In this document: in pieces, positions 18,460 to 28,141 of the stretch
How positions within the stretch are numbered: position 1 is the stretch's first letter
How the letters are laid out: each line of letters opens with the position of its first letter
NCBI RefSeq assembly: GCF_009906955.1
Contig: NZ_CP047656.1
Location: 1,116,001-1,180,000 of the forward strand
Direction: 5' to 3'
DNA length: 64,000 nt
Origin: Paraglaciecola mesophila
GTDB taxonomy: Bacteria > Pseudomonadota > Gammaproteobacteria > Enterobacterales > Alteromonadaceae
Position numbers and translations under genes: made by a program
The notes under the pieces: model-generated
Database searches by the model: none
Seen by the model: the letters and a program-made list of their open reading frames with translations, nothing else
Told to the model about the DNA's origin: nothing

Positions 18460-18612
18460 ATGTTAAAAGCTTATGCAATCGCTCTAGCACTTACTACTGC
18501 CGCTCCTGTTGCTACTCAATCTGTTGAAAGTGCAAAAGCACCTGAAGCAGCTAAAACCACTATGACAAGCGCAGAAAACAAAGCAATAAAAGTAGGCTCA
18601 GTTAGATTTTAA
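18460..18612 (+). CDS. Small predicted secreted or membrane peptide (50 residues)
   Basis: An ATG at 18460 preceded by AAGAGGAA (18445-18452) opens 50 codons ending in TAA at 18610. The product begins MLKAYAIALALTTAAP, a short basic start plus hydrophobic core like a signal peptide, followed by an alanine, lysine, serine and threonine-rich polar part ending KVGSVRF. A terminator follows within 40 bp, so it looks like a complete, single-gene transcript. I recognise no family. Possible roles (peptide signal, small envelope protein) cannot be separated from sequence alone. It is too short for usual gene finders and may be missing from standard annotation. Confidence 0.6.
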   Translation: MLKAYAIALALTTAAPVATQSVESAKAPEAAKTTMTSAENKAIKVGSVRF

Positions 18613-18650
18613 TTAGCGTCGACTTCAACTGAATAAACATTATTCAGTCA

Positions 18651-18677
18651 AAAAAGAGAGAGGAACTCTCTTTTTTT
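18651..18677 (+). terminator. Intrinsic terminator of the small peptide gene
   Basis: GAGAG (18656-18660) and CTCTC (18666-18670) with a 5-nt loop, extended by five A-T pairs and followed by seven T from 18671. An additional short inverted repeat, ACTGAATAA..TTATTCAGT (about 18629-18649), lies just before it. Confidence 0.8.
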
Positions 18678-18760
18678 ATGCCTGTCAATTAGTGAGTAAA
18701 ACGAATATGCCTGAACGGATTAAGAAAAGGGTATGCCGTACTGACAGCCCAGAATACAAA

Positions 18761-18797
18761 AAAGCCGAACCTTTTAACAAAGGTTCGGCTTTGTGTT
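18761..18797. terminator. Strong hairpin terminator beside fadJ
   Basis: AAAGCCGAACCTTT (18761-18774) and its perfect complement (18779-18792) form a 14-bp stem with a TAAC loop, followed by a T-rich tail on the plus strand and a shorter T stretch on the minus strand. It lies 28 bp past the fadJ stop and probably stops transcription from both directions. Confidence 0.78.
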
Positions 18798-18819
18798 TTT
18801 TCAATGAAATTGAAGAGCG

Positions 18820-20973
18820 CTAAGCGTAAAAGGTGGCGTTATTCTCAGCCATTTCTACTAGGCAGTTAGCTGGGGTAAACTTGTCACCAAATTGTTGTTG
18901 GTAGTAGCTTAGTCGTTCTACGACTTGTTGAATACCTAAACTATCCATGTATCTAAACGGCCCACCTAAGAACGGCGGGAAACCGATACCGAATATAGCG
19001 CCTATATCCCCATCTCTGGCGCTACGCACTACCCCTTCATCGAGACACATAGCAGCCTCGTTAAGCATCAAGAGAACACAGCGTTCTGCGATTGTACTTT
19101 CACTTAAACGGCTACTTGGGGTAATACCTAATAAATCATAGACACTCTCGTCGACTTCTTTGCCTGGTTTTTTACCTTCATAATTATAAAATCCACGCTT
19201 ATTCTTTTTACCTTTTCTGTCATCCGCCAATAATTTGTCGAACCCAGGGGCTGAACTAAACCGCTCACCAAACTCAGCTACTAAAATCGGGCTTATTTTC
19301 GTCCCCACATCAATGCCGACTTCATCTAACAGTTTGATAGGTCCGACTGGGAAACCAAATTTCACTAAGGCTCTATCAATTTGTTCAATCGGCTCGCCGG
19401 CTAATAATATTTCGGCCGACTCGTTCATATACGGTGCCAAAATACGGTTAACATAAAAGCCTGCTCCGTCTTTTACAACAATGGGGGTCTTGCCCTGTTT
19501 TTTCGCTAGCTCAACGGTTGTTGAAATAGTCTGATCTGACGTTCCTTCATGGGCGATGACTTCAGCCAGTGGCATTTTGTCTACTGGAGAAAAATAGTGC
19601 AGGCCAATCACATTTTCGGGACGTTTCGCGTTGGCAGCAATTTGACCAATTGGGATCGACGACGTATTCGAAGCAAAAATAGTATGCTCTGAACAATGTG
19701 TTTCCACGTCGGCAACCATATTTTGTTTTAATGCCAGATCTTCAAAAACCGCTTCAATCACGACATCCGTATTGTCGAAGCCTACATAATCAACAGAGCC
19801 GGTTAAACGCGAAAGCTGAGATTGCATCTGGGAATGCAACATGAACCGGCGTTTCACCTTCTTGCTCAGAATGTCATAAGAGTATTTCATCGCATGGGCA
19901 ATGCCATCACTGCGGATATCTTTAATGCGTACAGGCAATTTCGCTTTTGTTGCCGTCACGAAAGCAATACCTCCCCCCATAAGTCCACCACCTAACACAC
20001 CGATTTTCTTCAATGCGTTAGGAGCAACGCCTTCAACCCCATTCTCTTTTTTCATTTCAGTCGTAGCGAAGAACAAACTGCGTAGAGCGGCTGATTCAGG
20101 TGTCATCACAAGATGGCCAAAATGTTTAGCTTCGAGCGCGTAGCCTTGTGCACTGCCTTTCTCCAACCCCGTCTCGATACAATCAATTATACGCTCAGGC
20201 GAGGGATAATTGCCCAGTGTTTTGGTATGGGTTTGCTTACGCGCTTGTTTGAACATTAACTTTCTGCCCATCGGAGTGCGCTCTAGAAACTGTCCCATGA
20301 GGTCAAGCTTAGCTGGTTTGCGTTTCGGCTTGCTTTTCTTCGCCATTTCTATGGCCACATCAAGCAAGATCGAACGTGGTACCATATCGTCCACAATGCC
20401 ATATTTTTTCGCTTGTTTCGCTCGCACCGCTGACCCTGTCAGCATCATTTTCATGGCCTGCTGTACGCTGATCAAACGGGGCAGACGTTGCGTGCCACCA
20501 CTGCCTGGCAATAAGCCTAGTTGTACTTCAGGTAAGCCTAGTTGGGTCTTGTTATCATCACTACACACTCGCATGTGGCAAGCAAGAGCCAACTCTAACC
20601 CTCCGCCTAACGCAGGGCCGTGAATTGCAGCAACAAAAGGCACCGACATTTCTTCGATACGTTGAAAAACAGCTTGTCCTCCTTTACCTATTGCTTCTGC
20701 TTCTTCGGCACTTTTACATCCTGCAAGCATCGAAATATCAGCCCCCGCGACAAACGAATTGTCTTTGCCACTGATAACCACTACGCCTTTAATACTGCTG
20801 TCACTCTCGATCTGGTCAAGCATGGCCCCCACTTGGTCACCAAACTCAATTTTGAGCGTGTTCATGGTTTCCCCGGGCACATCCATACTTAAAATAGCAA
20901 TACCATCATCACGTTTGGTAAGGGTAAACGCGCTTGGGCTAAGTTGCTCTGTTGTATTTTCATTGGTCATCAT
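18820..20973 (-). CDS. fadJ: Fatty acid oxidation complex alpha subunit FadJ
   Basis: A protein of about 717 residues with enoyl-CoA hydratase and L-3-hydroxyacyl-CoA dehydrogenase activities. The crotonase domain (about 10-200) contains [18 protein letters not shown] and [19 protein letters not shown] with both catalytic glutamates. The NAD-binding domain starts at [15 protein letters not shown] (about 320) and is followed by [13 protein letters not shown] and the C-terminal helical domains. The length and the pairing with a FadI-type thiolase indicate FadJ rather than FadB. The first of two adjacent ATG codons (20973 or 20970) was taken; TAAGGG, made partly from the fadI stop codon, is the ribosome site, implying translational coupling. 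Confidence 0.94.
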   Translation of the reverse strand: MMTNENTTEQLSPSAFTLTKRDDGIAILSMDVPGETMNTLKIEFGDQVGAMLDQIESDSSIKGVVVISGKDNSFVAGADISMLAGCKSAEEAEAIGKGGQAVFQRIEEMSVPFVAAIHGPALGGGLELALACHMRVCSDDNKTQLGLPEVQLGLLPGSGGTQRLPRLISVQQAMKMMLTGSAVRAKQAKKYGIVDDMVPRSILLDVAIEMAKKSKPKRKPAKLDLMGQFLERTPMGRKLMFKQARKQTHTKTLGNYPSPERIIDCIETGLEKGSAQGYALEAKHFGHLVMTPESAALRSLFFATTEMKKENGVEGVAPNALKKIGVLGGGLMGGGIAFVTATKAKLPVRIKDIRSDGIAHAMKYSYDILSKKVKRRFMLHSQMQSQLSRLTGSVDYVGFDNTDVVIEAVFEDLALKQNMVADVETHCSEHTIFASNTSSIPIGQIAANAKRPENVIGLHYFSPVDKMPLAEVIAHEGTSDQTISTTVELAKKQGKTPIVVKDGAGFYVNRILAPYMNESAEILLAGEPIEQIDRALVKFGFPVGPIKLLDEVGIDVGTKISPILVAEFGERFSSAPGFDKLLADDRKGKKNKRGFYNYEGKKPGKEVDESVYDLLGITPSSRLSESTIAERCVLLMLNEAAMCLDEGVVRSARDGDIGAIFGIGFPPFLGGPFRYMDSLGIQQVVERLSYYQQQFGDKFTPANCLVEMAENNATFYA

Positions 20974-20980
20974 ATTACCC

Positions 20981-22291
20981 TTATTCAGTTTCAACGATCA
21001 TTGCAGCGGCCAAACCACCTGCAGCGCAAGCAGTTACCAAGCCACTGCCGCCACCACGTCGTGTGAGCTCATTAAGCATTTGAGTTATCATGCGCGTACC
21101 AGTGGCTGCGAACGGGTGGCCATAAGCGAGTGAGCTACCCATTACGTTGAATTTGTCCATGTCGATTTCCCCCGTCGCTTTACTGCGGCCTAATTTCTCC
21201 TGAGCAAACTTGTCACTAGCGAACATTTTCACGTTGGCTAACGTTTGCGCAGCGAACGCTTCATGCATTTCAATCAGAGTTAAATCATTCAGTGTCATTC
21301 CAGCTCTATCTAATGCAATGGGCGTGGCATAAGACGGCCCCATGAGCATATCTTCCCACACATCGATTGCAGCAAAAGCATAACTCTTGATGTAGCCAAG
21401 AGGGGTATAACCCAATGCTTTTGCTCTACTTTCGGTCATCATTAGTACCGCTGAAGCACCATCGGTTAGCGGCGTTGCGTTTGCAGCGGTCACCGTGCCA
21501 TGTTTCTTATCAAATACAGGGCGAAGCTTGGCGTAGCCTTCTAATTTTGAGTCAAAACGAATGTTGTTATCTTTCTCGAAGGCACTCTTATATGGCGCAG
21601 GGTATGCAGTCATCACCTCTCCTGCTAACTTGCCTTCATTCCAGCTTTGCGCAGCTAATGAGTGCGAGCGATGGGCCAACTTGTCCTGTTCTGCGCGACT
21701 AATATTGTGGGTTTTTGCCATCTGTTCAGCGGTTTGTCCCATAGACAAGCCCGTAGAATATTCAGCGACAGCCGGGGGGACCGGTAACAAGTCTTTCAAG
21801 CCAAGCTTTTTAAGTACATTCCACTTTTGCCCGACTGTCTTAGTTTTTTGCAGATCTGTTAACGCACGGGCTAAATTTTTCGATACACCAATCGGTGAAA
21901 CTGACGTCGAATCAGCGCCACCAGCGATCCCCACACAGATATTGCCAAGCATCATTGACTCAGCAATATTAACTGTGGATTGAAAACTTGTTGCACAGGC
22001 GCGTGACACACTATAGGCATCAGTGTGTACACTCATACCTGTCCCCAACACAATTTCGCGCGCAATGTTCGGCGCCTCTGGCATTTGTACCACTTGCCCG
22101 TAAACCAGTTGCTCTATAGTTAATGGATCGACGTTGTGTTTTACCAGCATCTCATTAACAACCATTTTGCCTAAATCAACGGCAGGAACGCCGTGAAAAT
22201 TGGTTGCCATTTTAGCGAATGGTGTGCGTAACCCAGCCACTATGGCGATTCGTTCGCCGCTTCGAGTTGTCACTGTTTGTTTTGCCGTCAT
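20981..22291 (-). CDS. fadI: Acetyl-CoA C-acyltransferase FadI
   Basis: A 436-residue thiolase, the exact size of E. coli FadI, catalysing the last step of beta-oxidation: thiolytic cleavage of 3-ketoacyl-CoA. The nucleophile Cys99 lies in [29 protein letters not shown] and the C-terminal [12 protein letters not shown] carry the other active-site residues. AAGG lies 8 nt before the ATG. It is the first gene of a fadI-fadJ operon with a 7-bp gap to the fadJ start, and a FadR-type operator lies 29-46 bp upstream. The set is the one used for anaerobic or longer-chain acyl oxidation in enteric bacteria; in marine species it may serve general fatty acid use. Confidence 0.95.
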   Translation of the reverse strand: MTAKQTVTTRSGERIAIVAGLRTPFAKMATNFHGVPAVDLGKMVVNEMLVKHNVDPLTIEQLVYGQVVQMPEAPNIAREIVLGTGMSVHTDAYSVSRACATSFQSTVNIAESMMLGNICVGIAGGADSTSVSPIGVSKNLARALTDLQKTKTVGQKWNVLKKLGLKDLLPVPPAVAEYSTGLSMGQTAEQMAKTHNISRAEQDKLAHRSHSLAAQSWNEGKLAGEVMTAYPAPYKSAFEKDNNIRFDSKLEGYAKLRPVFDKKHGTVTAANATPLTDGASAVLMMTESRAKALGYTPLGYIKSYAFAAIDVWEDMLMGPSYATPIALDRAGMTLNDLTLIEMHEAFAAQTLANVKMFASDKFAQEKLGRSKATGEIDMDKFNVMGSSLAYGHPFAATGTRMITQMLNELTRRGGGSGLVTACAAGGLAAAMIVETE

Positions 22292-22699
22292 GATTTAACC
22301 TTAATGTTGAGTCGAAACCAAGTGGTCTGACCTGTAATTTTGATGAATTGTACAGGGAGAATGAAAATTTTGAAAGTATAGATAATATTGTGTCATTTAT
22401 AAGCAATTACAATAGCCATTTAAATGACTGACCACAATCCAATCTCGCCGGAACATTCGGCACACACAGAGACGCAACCCCATCGTAAACACTCTCTTGC
22501 TAATGTTTTGCTATAGATCCAATTTCGTAATACAGACAAGGACTTATACGCTCAAAATTGCATACTAAAAAACACATCTTTGTCATTTGTAACATTGTTT
22601 TTCAGTAAGGGAACCCTATATAGATAGCATTGTCTGTAAACACAGTTTATTTTCCCGTACACCTATGTACACCATTCAACGCAGGAATAATAAAAACAC
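22292..22699. other. Divergent promoter region between fadI and moxR
   Basis: This 408-bp region separates two operons transcribed away from each other. Apart from the FadR-like site near fadI it is AT-rich with no convincing gene. A 30-codon frame (22424-22516) lacks a ribosome site and was not accepted. Confidence 0.5.
22320..22337. promoter_or_regulatory. Candidate FadR operator upstream of fadIJ
   Basis: AAGTGGTCTGACCTGTAA contains the hallmark FadR core TGGTCNGACC, matching the known enterobacterial and vibrio consensus (close to ANCTGGTCNGACCNGTT) at nearly every position. It lies 29-46 bp before the fadI ATG, a position fit for repression released by long-chain acyl-CoA. The match to the motif is seen; regulation is inferred. 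Confidence 0.75.
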
Positions 22700-23656
22700 A
22701 TGCCTTCAGCTCAATTTTCCCAACTACAAGCGTATTTAGACTCGCAAGTTATCGGTCAGACAACCTTGACCCAAAATATTCTCGTGGCATTACTCGCAGA
22801 TGGCCACTTATTAGTAGAAGGTCCCCCCGGCCTTGCTAAAACTCGTGCGGTAAACTCCCTTGCCAACGGTGTAGAGGGTGATTTTCATCGGGTTCAATTT
22901 ACACCTGATTTATTGCCCGCAGATCTCACCGGTACAGATATATATCGTCCCGAAACCGGTCAATTTGATTTCCAGAAAGGGCCACTGTTTCACAACTTGG
23001 TGTTAGCTGATGAAATAAACCGAGCCCCAGCGAAGGTACAATCAGCATTGCTTGAAGCGATGGCAGAAAGACAAATCACCGTAGGTAACAAAACCTACCC
23101 GCTACCTGAATTATTCTTGGTTATGGCAACCCAAAACCCGATAGAGCAGGAAGGAACATACCCCTTACCTGAAGCCCAGTTAGATCGCTTTTTAATGCAT
23201 TTGGAAATTGATTACCCTGGCGCTGAAACAGAACTTGCAGTGCTCAAACTAACCCGCAACGAGTCTTTGCATAGCGCCGGAGTTACCGCGCCAAATTTGA
23301 CTCAGCAAGATATCTTTAGTGCCCGCAAAGCGGTGCTCGAAATTCACTTAGATGAAGCCTTAGAACGCTATCTCGTTGAACTGATTATTGCCACCCGTCA
23401 ACCTGAAAAATACAGTGAACAGCTTGCAAGTTGGATTGAATTTGGCGCTAGCCCCAGAGCAACGATTGCCCTAGATAAATGCGCCCGAGCCCACGCTTGG
23501 TTGATGGGACGTGATTTTGTAGGCCCTGATAACATACAAGCTGTATACCATAACGTGCTGCGTCATCGTTTATTGCTTAGTTATGAAGCTGAAGCTGAGG
23601 GTGTCTCGAGCAATCAAGTACTTGATAGCATTTTACAACATGTCCCTGTTCCTTAG
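22700..23656 (+). CDS. MoxR-family AAA+ ATPase
   Basis: A 318-residue AAA+ protein. Walker A GPPGLAKT is at 41-48, Walker B LVLADEINRAP at about 100-110, and the sensor region MATQNPIEQEGTYPLPEAQLDRF near 148-168. MoxR ATPases act as chaperones that help assemble or activate partner proteins with von Willebrand (VWA) domains, several of which are encoded just downstream. AGGA is 13 nt before the ATG, a wide spacing. It is the first gene of a six-gene operon (moxR, DUF58, DUF4381, batA, batBC, batD) ending near 29887. Confidence 0.95.
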   Translation: MPSAQFSQLQAYLDSQVIGQTTLTQNILVALLADGHLLVEGPPGLAKTRAVNSLANGVEGDFHRVQFTPDLLPADLTGTDIYRPETGQFDFQKGPLFHNLVLADEINRAPAKVQSALLEAMAERQITVGNKTYPLPELFLVMATQNPIEQEGTYPLPEAQLDRFLMHLEIDYPGAETELAVLKLTRNESLHSAGVTAPNLTQQDIFSARKAVLEIHLDEALERYLVELIIATRQPEKYSEQLASWIEFGASPRATIALDKCARAHAWLMGRDFVGPDNIQAVYHNVLRHRLLLSYEAEAEGVSSNQVLDSILQHVPVP

Positions 23657-23667
23657 GGCAGTCGTTT

Positions 23668-24639
23668 ATGCAGTTATCCCAAGATATTCATCAATGGTTA
23701 GCCACGCATCATAGCGACGGGGTGAACCTACAGATTAAAGAGCTGCTTTATTATCGCACCAAAGCCAGCTTATTAAATTTAGCATTGGGTCGCCCAGCAC
23801 AGGCAAAACTTGCCGGTGGCTATTTAGCTAAAACAAAAGGTCGAGGCATGGAGTTTGACGAAGCTCGTCACTATCAACCAGGTGATGATATTCGCGCCAT
23901 AGATTGGCGTGTAACCGCCCGCACTGGGAAAACCCACACCAAAATCTACCGAGAAGAAAAAGAACGCCCAGTCTTCGTATTAGCGGATCTATCAAGTTCC
24001 ATGCATTTCGGTACTCAGTTGCTGTTCAAATCGGTCCAAGTTGCCCATTTAACCGCACTTATCGCTTGGGCTGCCCACAAAAGAGGCGATCGCATTGGTG
24101 GCTTGGTATTTAACCATACTCAGCATAAAGAATTTAAACCTTTTTCTCGTCAAAAAGCCGTATTGTCTTTGTTAAATGGAATGGTGAAACTGCATAAGCC
24201 TCATGAAATACACGATAAAAATAGTGTATCGAATGTGACGTTTGCCGATGCTTGCGCACGCTTGCGTCGATTAGCGCACCCGGGCAGTTTGGTATTTGTA
24301 TTGAGCGATTTCGCTCAATTAAACGATACTGCGCAACAACATTTGGCGCAGCTAAGCCGACATTGCGAGGTGACAGCCTATCCTATCAGTGATCCGTTTG
24401 AACACACACTTCCACAAAGTAAGTATCAGCAAATGTTGAATTTAACCGACGGCTACAACGAACAACAAATATTGATCGGCGAGCAAGGTATTGCCACCCA
24501 ATACCAATCCGAACATGAGCAGAGATTCAATTCTATTCATTCTCGTTTAAAGAAAAGCCGAGCCAAAGTAGTCCCGATCAGTTGTGGTCTCTCATTAGAA
24601 CGCCAATTAGCAAAACGCAGTAGTGAATCAGACGTATGA
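23668..24639 (+). CDS. DUF58 domain protein
   Basis: A 323-residue protein with the DUF58 hallmark GDDIRAIDWRVTARTG at about 72-87 and a VWA-like fold with a DLSSS metal-binding (MIDAS) motif at 107-111. No membrane segment is seen, whereas longer DUF58 proteins have N-terminal helices. It follows moxR by 11 bp and overlaps the next gene by 4 nt (ATGA). It is a standard partner of MoxR ATPases, probably a client or adaptor; the precise role is not established. Confidence 0.92.
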   Translation: MQLSQDIHQWLATHHSDGVNLQIKELLYYRTKASLLNLALGRPAQAKLAGGYLAKTKGRGMEFDEARHYQPGDDIRAIDWRVTARTGKTHTKIYREEKERPVFVLADLSSSMHFGTQLLFKSVQVAHLTALIAWAAHKRGDRIGGLVFNHTQHKEFKPFSRQKAVLSLLNGMVKLHKPHEIHDKNSVSNVTFADACARLRRLAHPGSLVFVLSDFAQLNDTAQQHLAQLSRHCEVTAYPISDPFEHTLPQSKYQQMLNLTDGYNEQQILIGEQGIATQYQSEHEQRFNSIHSRLKKSRAKVVPISCGLSLERQLAKRSSESDV

Positions 24640-25139
24640 ACCCGTTAGAGCAATTAAAAGACATTCATGTTCCCTCGCAAGTCAGTGTATGGCCTCCCGC
24701 CTACGGATGGTGGTTAGTTGCCTTATTATGCATGGTTACAGTAGCTGTTATCACTTTAGTTTTAATGAAACGTCACCGCTTTAATGGAGCAAAGCGAGAA
24801 GCATTCACTGAGCTATCACAGATATCCAGTGAGCAAACAGATTGGCCTATTCGAATCAACACATTACTCAAGCGTGTGTGCTTACGTTATTTTCCCAATG
24901 AGCAAGCGGCAAATCTGCATACTTCACAGTGGCAAGCCTTTTTATCAGATCAACTGCCTGAGTCTAAACAAGCTGCTTTTAATGCCGCTTTTAGTGCTTT
25001 TCAATCTCAGTTATACCGACCTGACGCGCCAAATGCAGATGACTTCAAGCAGATACATGCGCAGGTTAACGTGTGGCTAAAAAGTGCCAAATTCATAACC
25101 AAACAAAGCTCAACTTCTACAGGAGCGGAACATGTTTGA
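24636..25139 (+). CDS. DUF4381 membrane protein
   Basis: A 167-residue protein with one membrane helix at about 20-45 (YGWWLVALLCMVTVAVITLV) and a cytoplasmic helical part. DUF4381 proteins are found almost only inside MoxR/Bat operons. The start overlaps the DUF58 stop by 4 nt and its end overlaps batA by 8 nt, implying coupled translation. Function unknown; placement suggests it anchors or links the MoxR-DUF58 pair to the membrane VWA proteins. Confidence 0.85.
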   Translation: MNPLEQLKDIHVPSQVSVWPPAYGWWLVALLCMVTVAVITLVLMKRHRFNGAKREAFTELSQISSEQTDWPIRINTLLKRVCLRYFPNEQAANLHTSQWQAFLSDQLPESKQAAFNAAFSAFQSQLYRPDAPNADDFKQIHAQVNVWLKSAKFITKQSSTSTGAEHV

Positions 25140-26148
25140 GTTTGCATGGTGGTGGATGTGGTTCACCCTGCCCTTACCTATCTTAATTTATTTGCTACCA
25201 GCCAAAGCCCAAGTGCAATCAGCAGCGCTCAGAGTGCCCCATTTACCTCAAGCGCTACAAAAGGTTTCTAAGCCGCCTACTAGTCGGCGTGGGTTTTTAC
25301 TTGTTGCGGCATTAGCATGGATAGCTCTAGTCGGCGCAAGCGCGCGTCCTCAATGGTTAGGAGAGCCAGTAAGCATACCTGCAGAAGGGCGCGATCTTAT
25401 GATTGCCGTTGATTTGTCTGGCAGTATGAAAATCGATGACATGCAAGTTAATGGTCGACAAGTTGATCGTCTGCAAATGATTAAATCAGTACTTCACGAT
25501 TTTATTCAGCGCCGCGTTGGCGATCGTCTTGGCTTGATTTTTTTCGCTGATACCGCCTATCTACAAGCCCCCTTAACTTACGATCGCGAAACTGTCTCAC
25601 AGCTGTTAAACGAATCGTTAATTGGTTTGGTGGGAGAGCAAACTGCCATTGGCGATGCTATTGGCCTTGCCATTAAGCGATTCCAAAGCAAGAAAGAATC
25701 AAACAAAGTGTTGATTTTATTAACTGACGGACAAAATACCGCGGGTAATATCAGTCCTCAGCAAGCCAACGAGTTAGCCATAAATAATGGTGTGACCTTA
25801 TACACAATTGGCGTTGGTGCTGATCAGATGATGGTACAAAGTATTTTTGGGAGCCGCCAAGTCAATCCCTCACAGGAATTAGATGAGAACATGCTTACCC
25901 AACTTGCTGAATCCACCGGTGGGCGCTACTTTCGTGCCAGAGACGCCGAGAGTCTAAAAGAGATATATAACAAACTAGACGAATTAGAGCCCATTGCGCG
26001 AGAAAGTAGACAAATGCGACCACTACAAGCGTTGTACTATTACCCGTTAGCGTTCTCCCTAGTCATTACGTTTTTGCTCGCGCTCAAACCGCTCATGCTT
26101 AGTTGGGTATCCAACATAAAACGCACCGACAAAAAAGGAGCCAAATGA
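25132..26148 (+). CDS. batA: VWA-domain membrane protein BatA
   Basis: A 338-residue protein: N-terminal helices (about 5-25 and 53-72), a VWA domain (about 88-285) with an intact MIDAS motif DLSGS at 94-98 and TDGQNT later, then a C-terminal helix (about 303-325). This is the BatA layout of the Bat (Bacteroides aerotolerance) operons, which are linked to stress tolerance and envelope functions. AGGAG precedes the ATG. Overlaps with both neighbours show tight coupling. Confidence 0.92.
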   Translation: MFEFAWWWMWFTLPLPILIYLLPAKAQVQSAALRVPHLPQALQKVSKPPTSRRGFLLVAALAWIALVGASARPQWLGEPVSIPAEGRDLMIAVDLSGSMKIDDMQVNGRQVDRLQMIKSVLHDFIQRRVGDRLGLIFFADTAYLQAPLTYDRETVSQLLNESLIGLVGEQTAIGDAIGLAIKRFQSKKESNKVLILLTDGQNTAGNISPQQANELAINNGVTLYTIGVGADQMMVQSIFGSRQVNPSQELDENMLTQLAESTGGRYFRARDAESLKEIYNKLDELEPIARESRQMRPLQALYYYPLAFSLVITFLLALKPLMLSWVSNIKRTDKKGAK

Positions 26149-28136
26149 TGGTTGAAATGAATATCGCCGATTTTCATTTTTTGCGTCCTTTGTGGCTGTT
26201 AGCCATTATTCCTTTGATAGCGCTGATTGTGCTCCTGAAACGTATGAGCCAACACAGTGGAGGTTGGCAATCTGTGCTCCCCGCACACCTATATCAGCAC
26301 CTAATCGCTCAAAATGGAATCCAATCCGCTAAGCCGCCTTTTTACATATTGGCGACAGCTTGGTTATTGGCTTCAATTGCGCTAGCTGGCCCCACTTGGT
26401 TGCGTTTACCGCAACCGGTTTATCAGCTAAATAGCGGCAAGGTCGTGGTATTGGATATGTCGCTTTCCATGCGCGCGACAGATGTTTCCCCTAACCGGTT
26501 AACAAGGGCAAAATACAAAGCGATCGATTTAGTAAAAGCCATAGCTGAAGGTGAAACTGGCCTTGTAGCTTACGCGGGCGATGCGTTCACTATTAGCCCG
26601 TTAAGTTCTGACGCGCAAAATTTGACGACCTTAATCCCCAGCTTATCCCCTGAAATCATGCCTGTAGAGGGTAGCGAGCCTTTTCTGGGATTAGAGTCCG
26701 CCATCAGCTTGTTACACAACGCCGGTTATCAACAAGGTGAAATATTTTGGATCACTGATGGTATTGAGAACGGTCAAATGGCGGAGGTCAGCAAACTACT
26801 TGAAAATTCCCCCTATCGTCTTTCTGTGCTTGGCGTTGGCACTGCGGAGGGAGCGCCGATTCAATTATTAAATGGCGATTTCTTAAAAGACAGTAGTGGC
26901 GCTGTCGTGGTACCCAGATTGCGTGCAAGTAATTTAAAGATCCTCGCCCGCAAAGGGCAAGGAAGATATATTGCGATGCGTACTGATGACAGTGATATCG
27001 ATTACCTTAAAAACCAGTCGGTCATCTCTAGCGATGAGGAAAAGGAAGGTGAAGCGAATGAAAACTTCGGCGATAAATGGCAAGAAATGGGTCCTTATTT
27101 ACTTCTTTTATTAATTCCCCTCGCCGCTTATGGGTTCCGTAGAGGTTTGCTCGGTATATTCGCCCTGTTTTTGCTACTGCCTGTGTACACACCAACAGCC
27201 AGTGCAAGTTGGTGGGACGATATGTGGCAAACCAAAAACCAACAGGGTCAGCAAGCCTTTCAAGCTGAGAATTATAATGCGGCAGCAGAGCATTTCGAAG
27301 ACCCAATGTGGCGCGGCGCAGCGGCATACAAAGCGCAAGATTACGCTACCGCGCTTGAAGCATTCCAACACGCTACAGGTGCACAAGCTAGATACAATGA
27401 AGGTAATACCCTTGCTCAACTAGGCAAACTTGATGAAGCAATTGAAGCGTATGACAAAGCCTTAGAAATTGACCCTGCTCATGAGGATGCCAAAGCGAAC
27501 AAAGCTCTGCTTGAACAACAAAAAGAACAACAGCAGGGTAACTCTGATCAGCAACAAGGTGATGACAGTCAGCAAAATGACGACGGCCAGCAAAGCGATA
27601 ACAGCGAACAAGGTGATAATAATCAGCAAAGCGAGCAACAAAACAACCAAAACTCAGACCAACAGCAACGTCAGGGCTCTGAGCAGTCGCAAGACAGTAA
27701 TAGCTCAGATCAAAGTGATGCCAATCCTTCTCAACCTGAAGATCAACCTGAGCAAGACAACCAAGGAGAGCAAGGAGGCGAAAACAAGGATGAAGAGCCA
27801 TCAGCGGATCAACAGCCATCAGCGGATCAACAGAGTAACGACGCCTCAGGGCAGCAAGAAGAGCAAGCATCTTCGACAAACGAACAATCATCACAGACGA
27901 TGAATGATGATCAGCAGTTTGATGAGCAAGATGCTCAGGAACAACAAGCATCAGCAGCAGATGTTCAGTCACCAGAAGAGCTGACAGACGAACAGAAAGA
28001 ACAAATGCAGCGTATGCAAACTTTACTAAATCGCGTGCCAGACGACCCCGCTTTTTTACTTAAACGCAAAATGCAGTTAGAAAACCAAAAGCGTAGACAA
28101 CAACGTACACCGACTCAGCAACAAAGGAATTGGTAG
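26145..28136 (+). CDS. BatB-BatC fusion: VWA domain, TPR repeats and Gln-rich tail
   Basis: A 663-residue protein. Two helices (about 12-32 and 68-85) precede a VWA domain (95-290) with a MIDAS motif DMSLS at 104-108; two further hydrophobic segments follow near 310-350. TPR repeats (about 365-460, with AIEAYDKALEIDPAHEDA) precede a highly polar Gln/Asp/Ser/Asn-rich region (about 460-625) and a basic end. BatB and BatC are thus fused. The start at 26145 was chosen because GGAG lies 5 nt upstream and ATGA overlaps the batA stop; a longer frame from 26103 lacks this. The tail contains a perfect 18-bp in-frame duplication encoding PSADQQ twice. Confidence 0.92.
   Translation: MMVEMNIADFHFLRPLWLLAIIPLIALIVLLKRMSQHSGGWQSVLPAHLYQHLIAQNGIQSAKPPFYILATAWLLASIALAGPTWLRLPQPVYQLNSGKVVVLDMSLSMRATDVSPNRLTRAKYKAIDLVKAIAEGETGLVAYAGDAFTISPLSSDAQNLTTLIPSLSPEIMPVEGSEPFLGLESAISLLHNAGYQQGEIFWITDGIENGQMAEVSKLLENSPYRLSVLGVGTAEGAPIQLLNGDFLKDSSGAVVVPRLRASNLKILARKGQGRYIAMRTDDSDIDYLKNQSVISSDEEKEGEANENFGDKWQEMGPYLLLLLIPLAAYGFRRGLLGIFALFLLLPVYTPTASASWWDDMWQTKNQQGQQAFQAENYNAAAEHFEDPMWRGAAAYKAQDYATALEAFQHATGAQARYNEGNTLAQLGKLDEAIEAYDKALEIDPAHEDAKANKALLEQQKEQQQGNSDQQQGDDSQQNDDGQQSDNSEQGDNNQQSEQQNNQNSDQQQRQGSEQSQDSNSSDQSDANPSQPEDQPEQDNQGEQGGENKDEEPSADQQPSADQQSNDASGQQEEQASSTNEQSSQTMNDDQQFDEQDAQEQQASAADVQSPEELTDEQKEQMQRMQTLLNRVPDDPAFLLKRKMQLENQKRRQQRTPTQQQRNW
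27798..27833 (+). repeat. 18-bp perfect in-frame tandem duplication
   Basis: Units at 27798-27815 and 27816-27833 are identical and encode PSADQQ twice inside the Gln-rich tail of the BatB-BatC protein. Such repeats can change copy number by slippage without shifting the frame. Confidence 0.9.
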
Positions 28137-28141
28137 CCACA

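Noticed and set aside
20210..20623. 137-codon plus-strand frame inside fadJ
   Set aside because: Shadow of the conserved fadJ coding sequence with no independent support.
22424..22516. 30-codon frame upstream of moxR
   Set aside because: No ribosome site, no recognisable product, and it lies in promoter DNA between divergent operons.
27388..27972. 194-codon minus-strand frame and several others opposite the BatB-BatC tail
   Set aside because: They arise from the repetitive CAG/CAA codon pattern of the Gln-rich region read on the other strand, giving Leu/Cys-rich nonsense without start signals.
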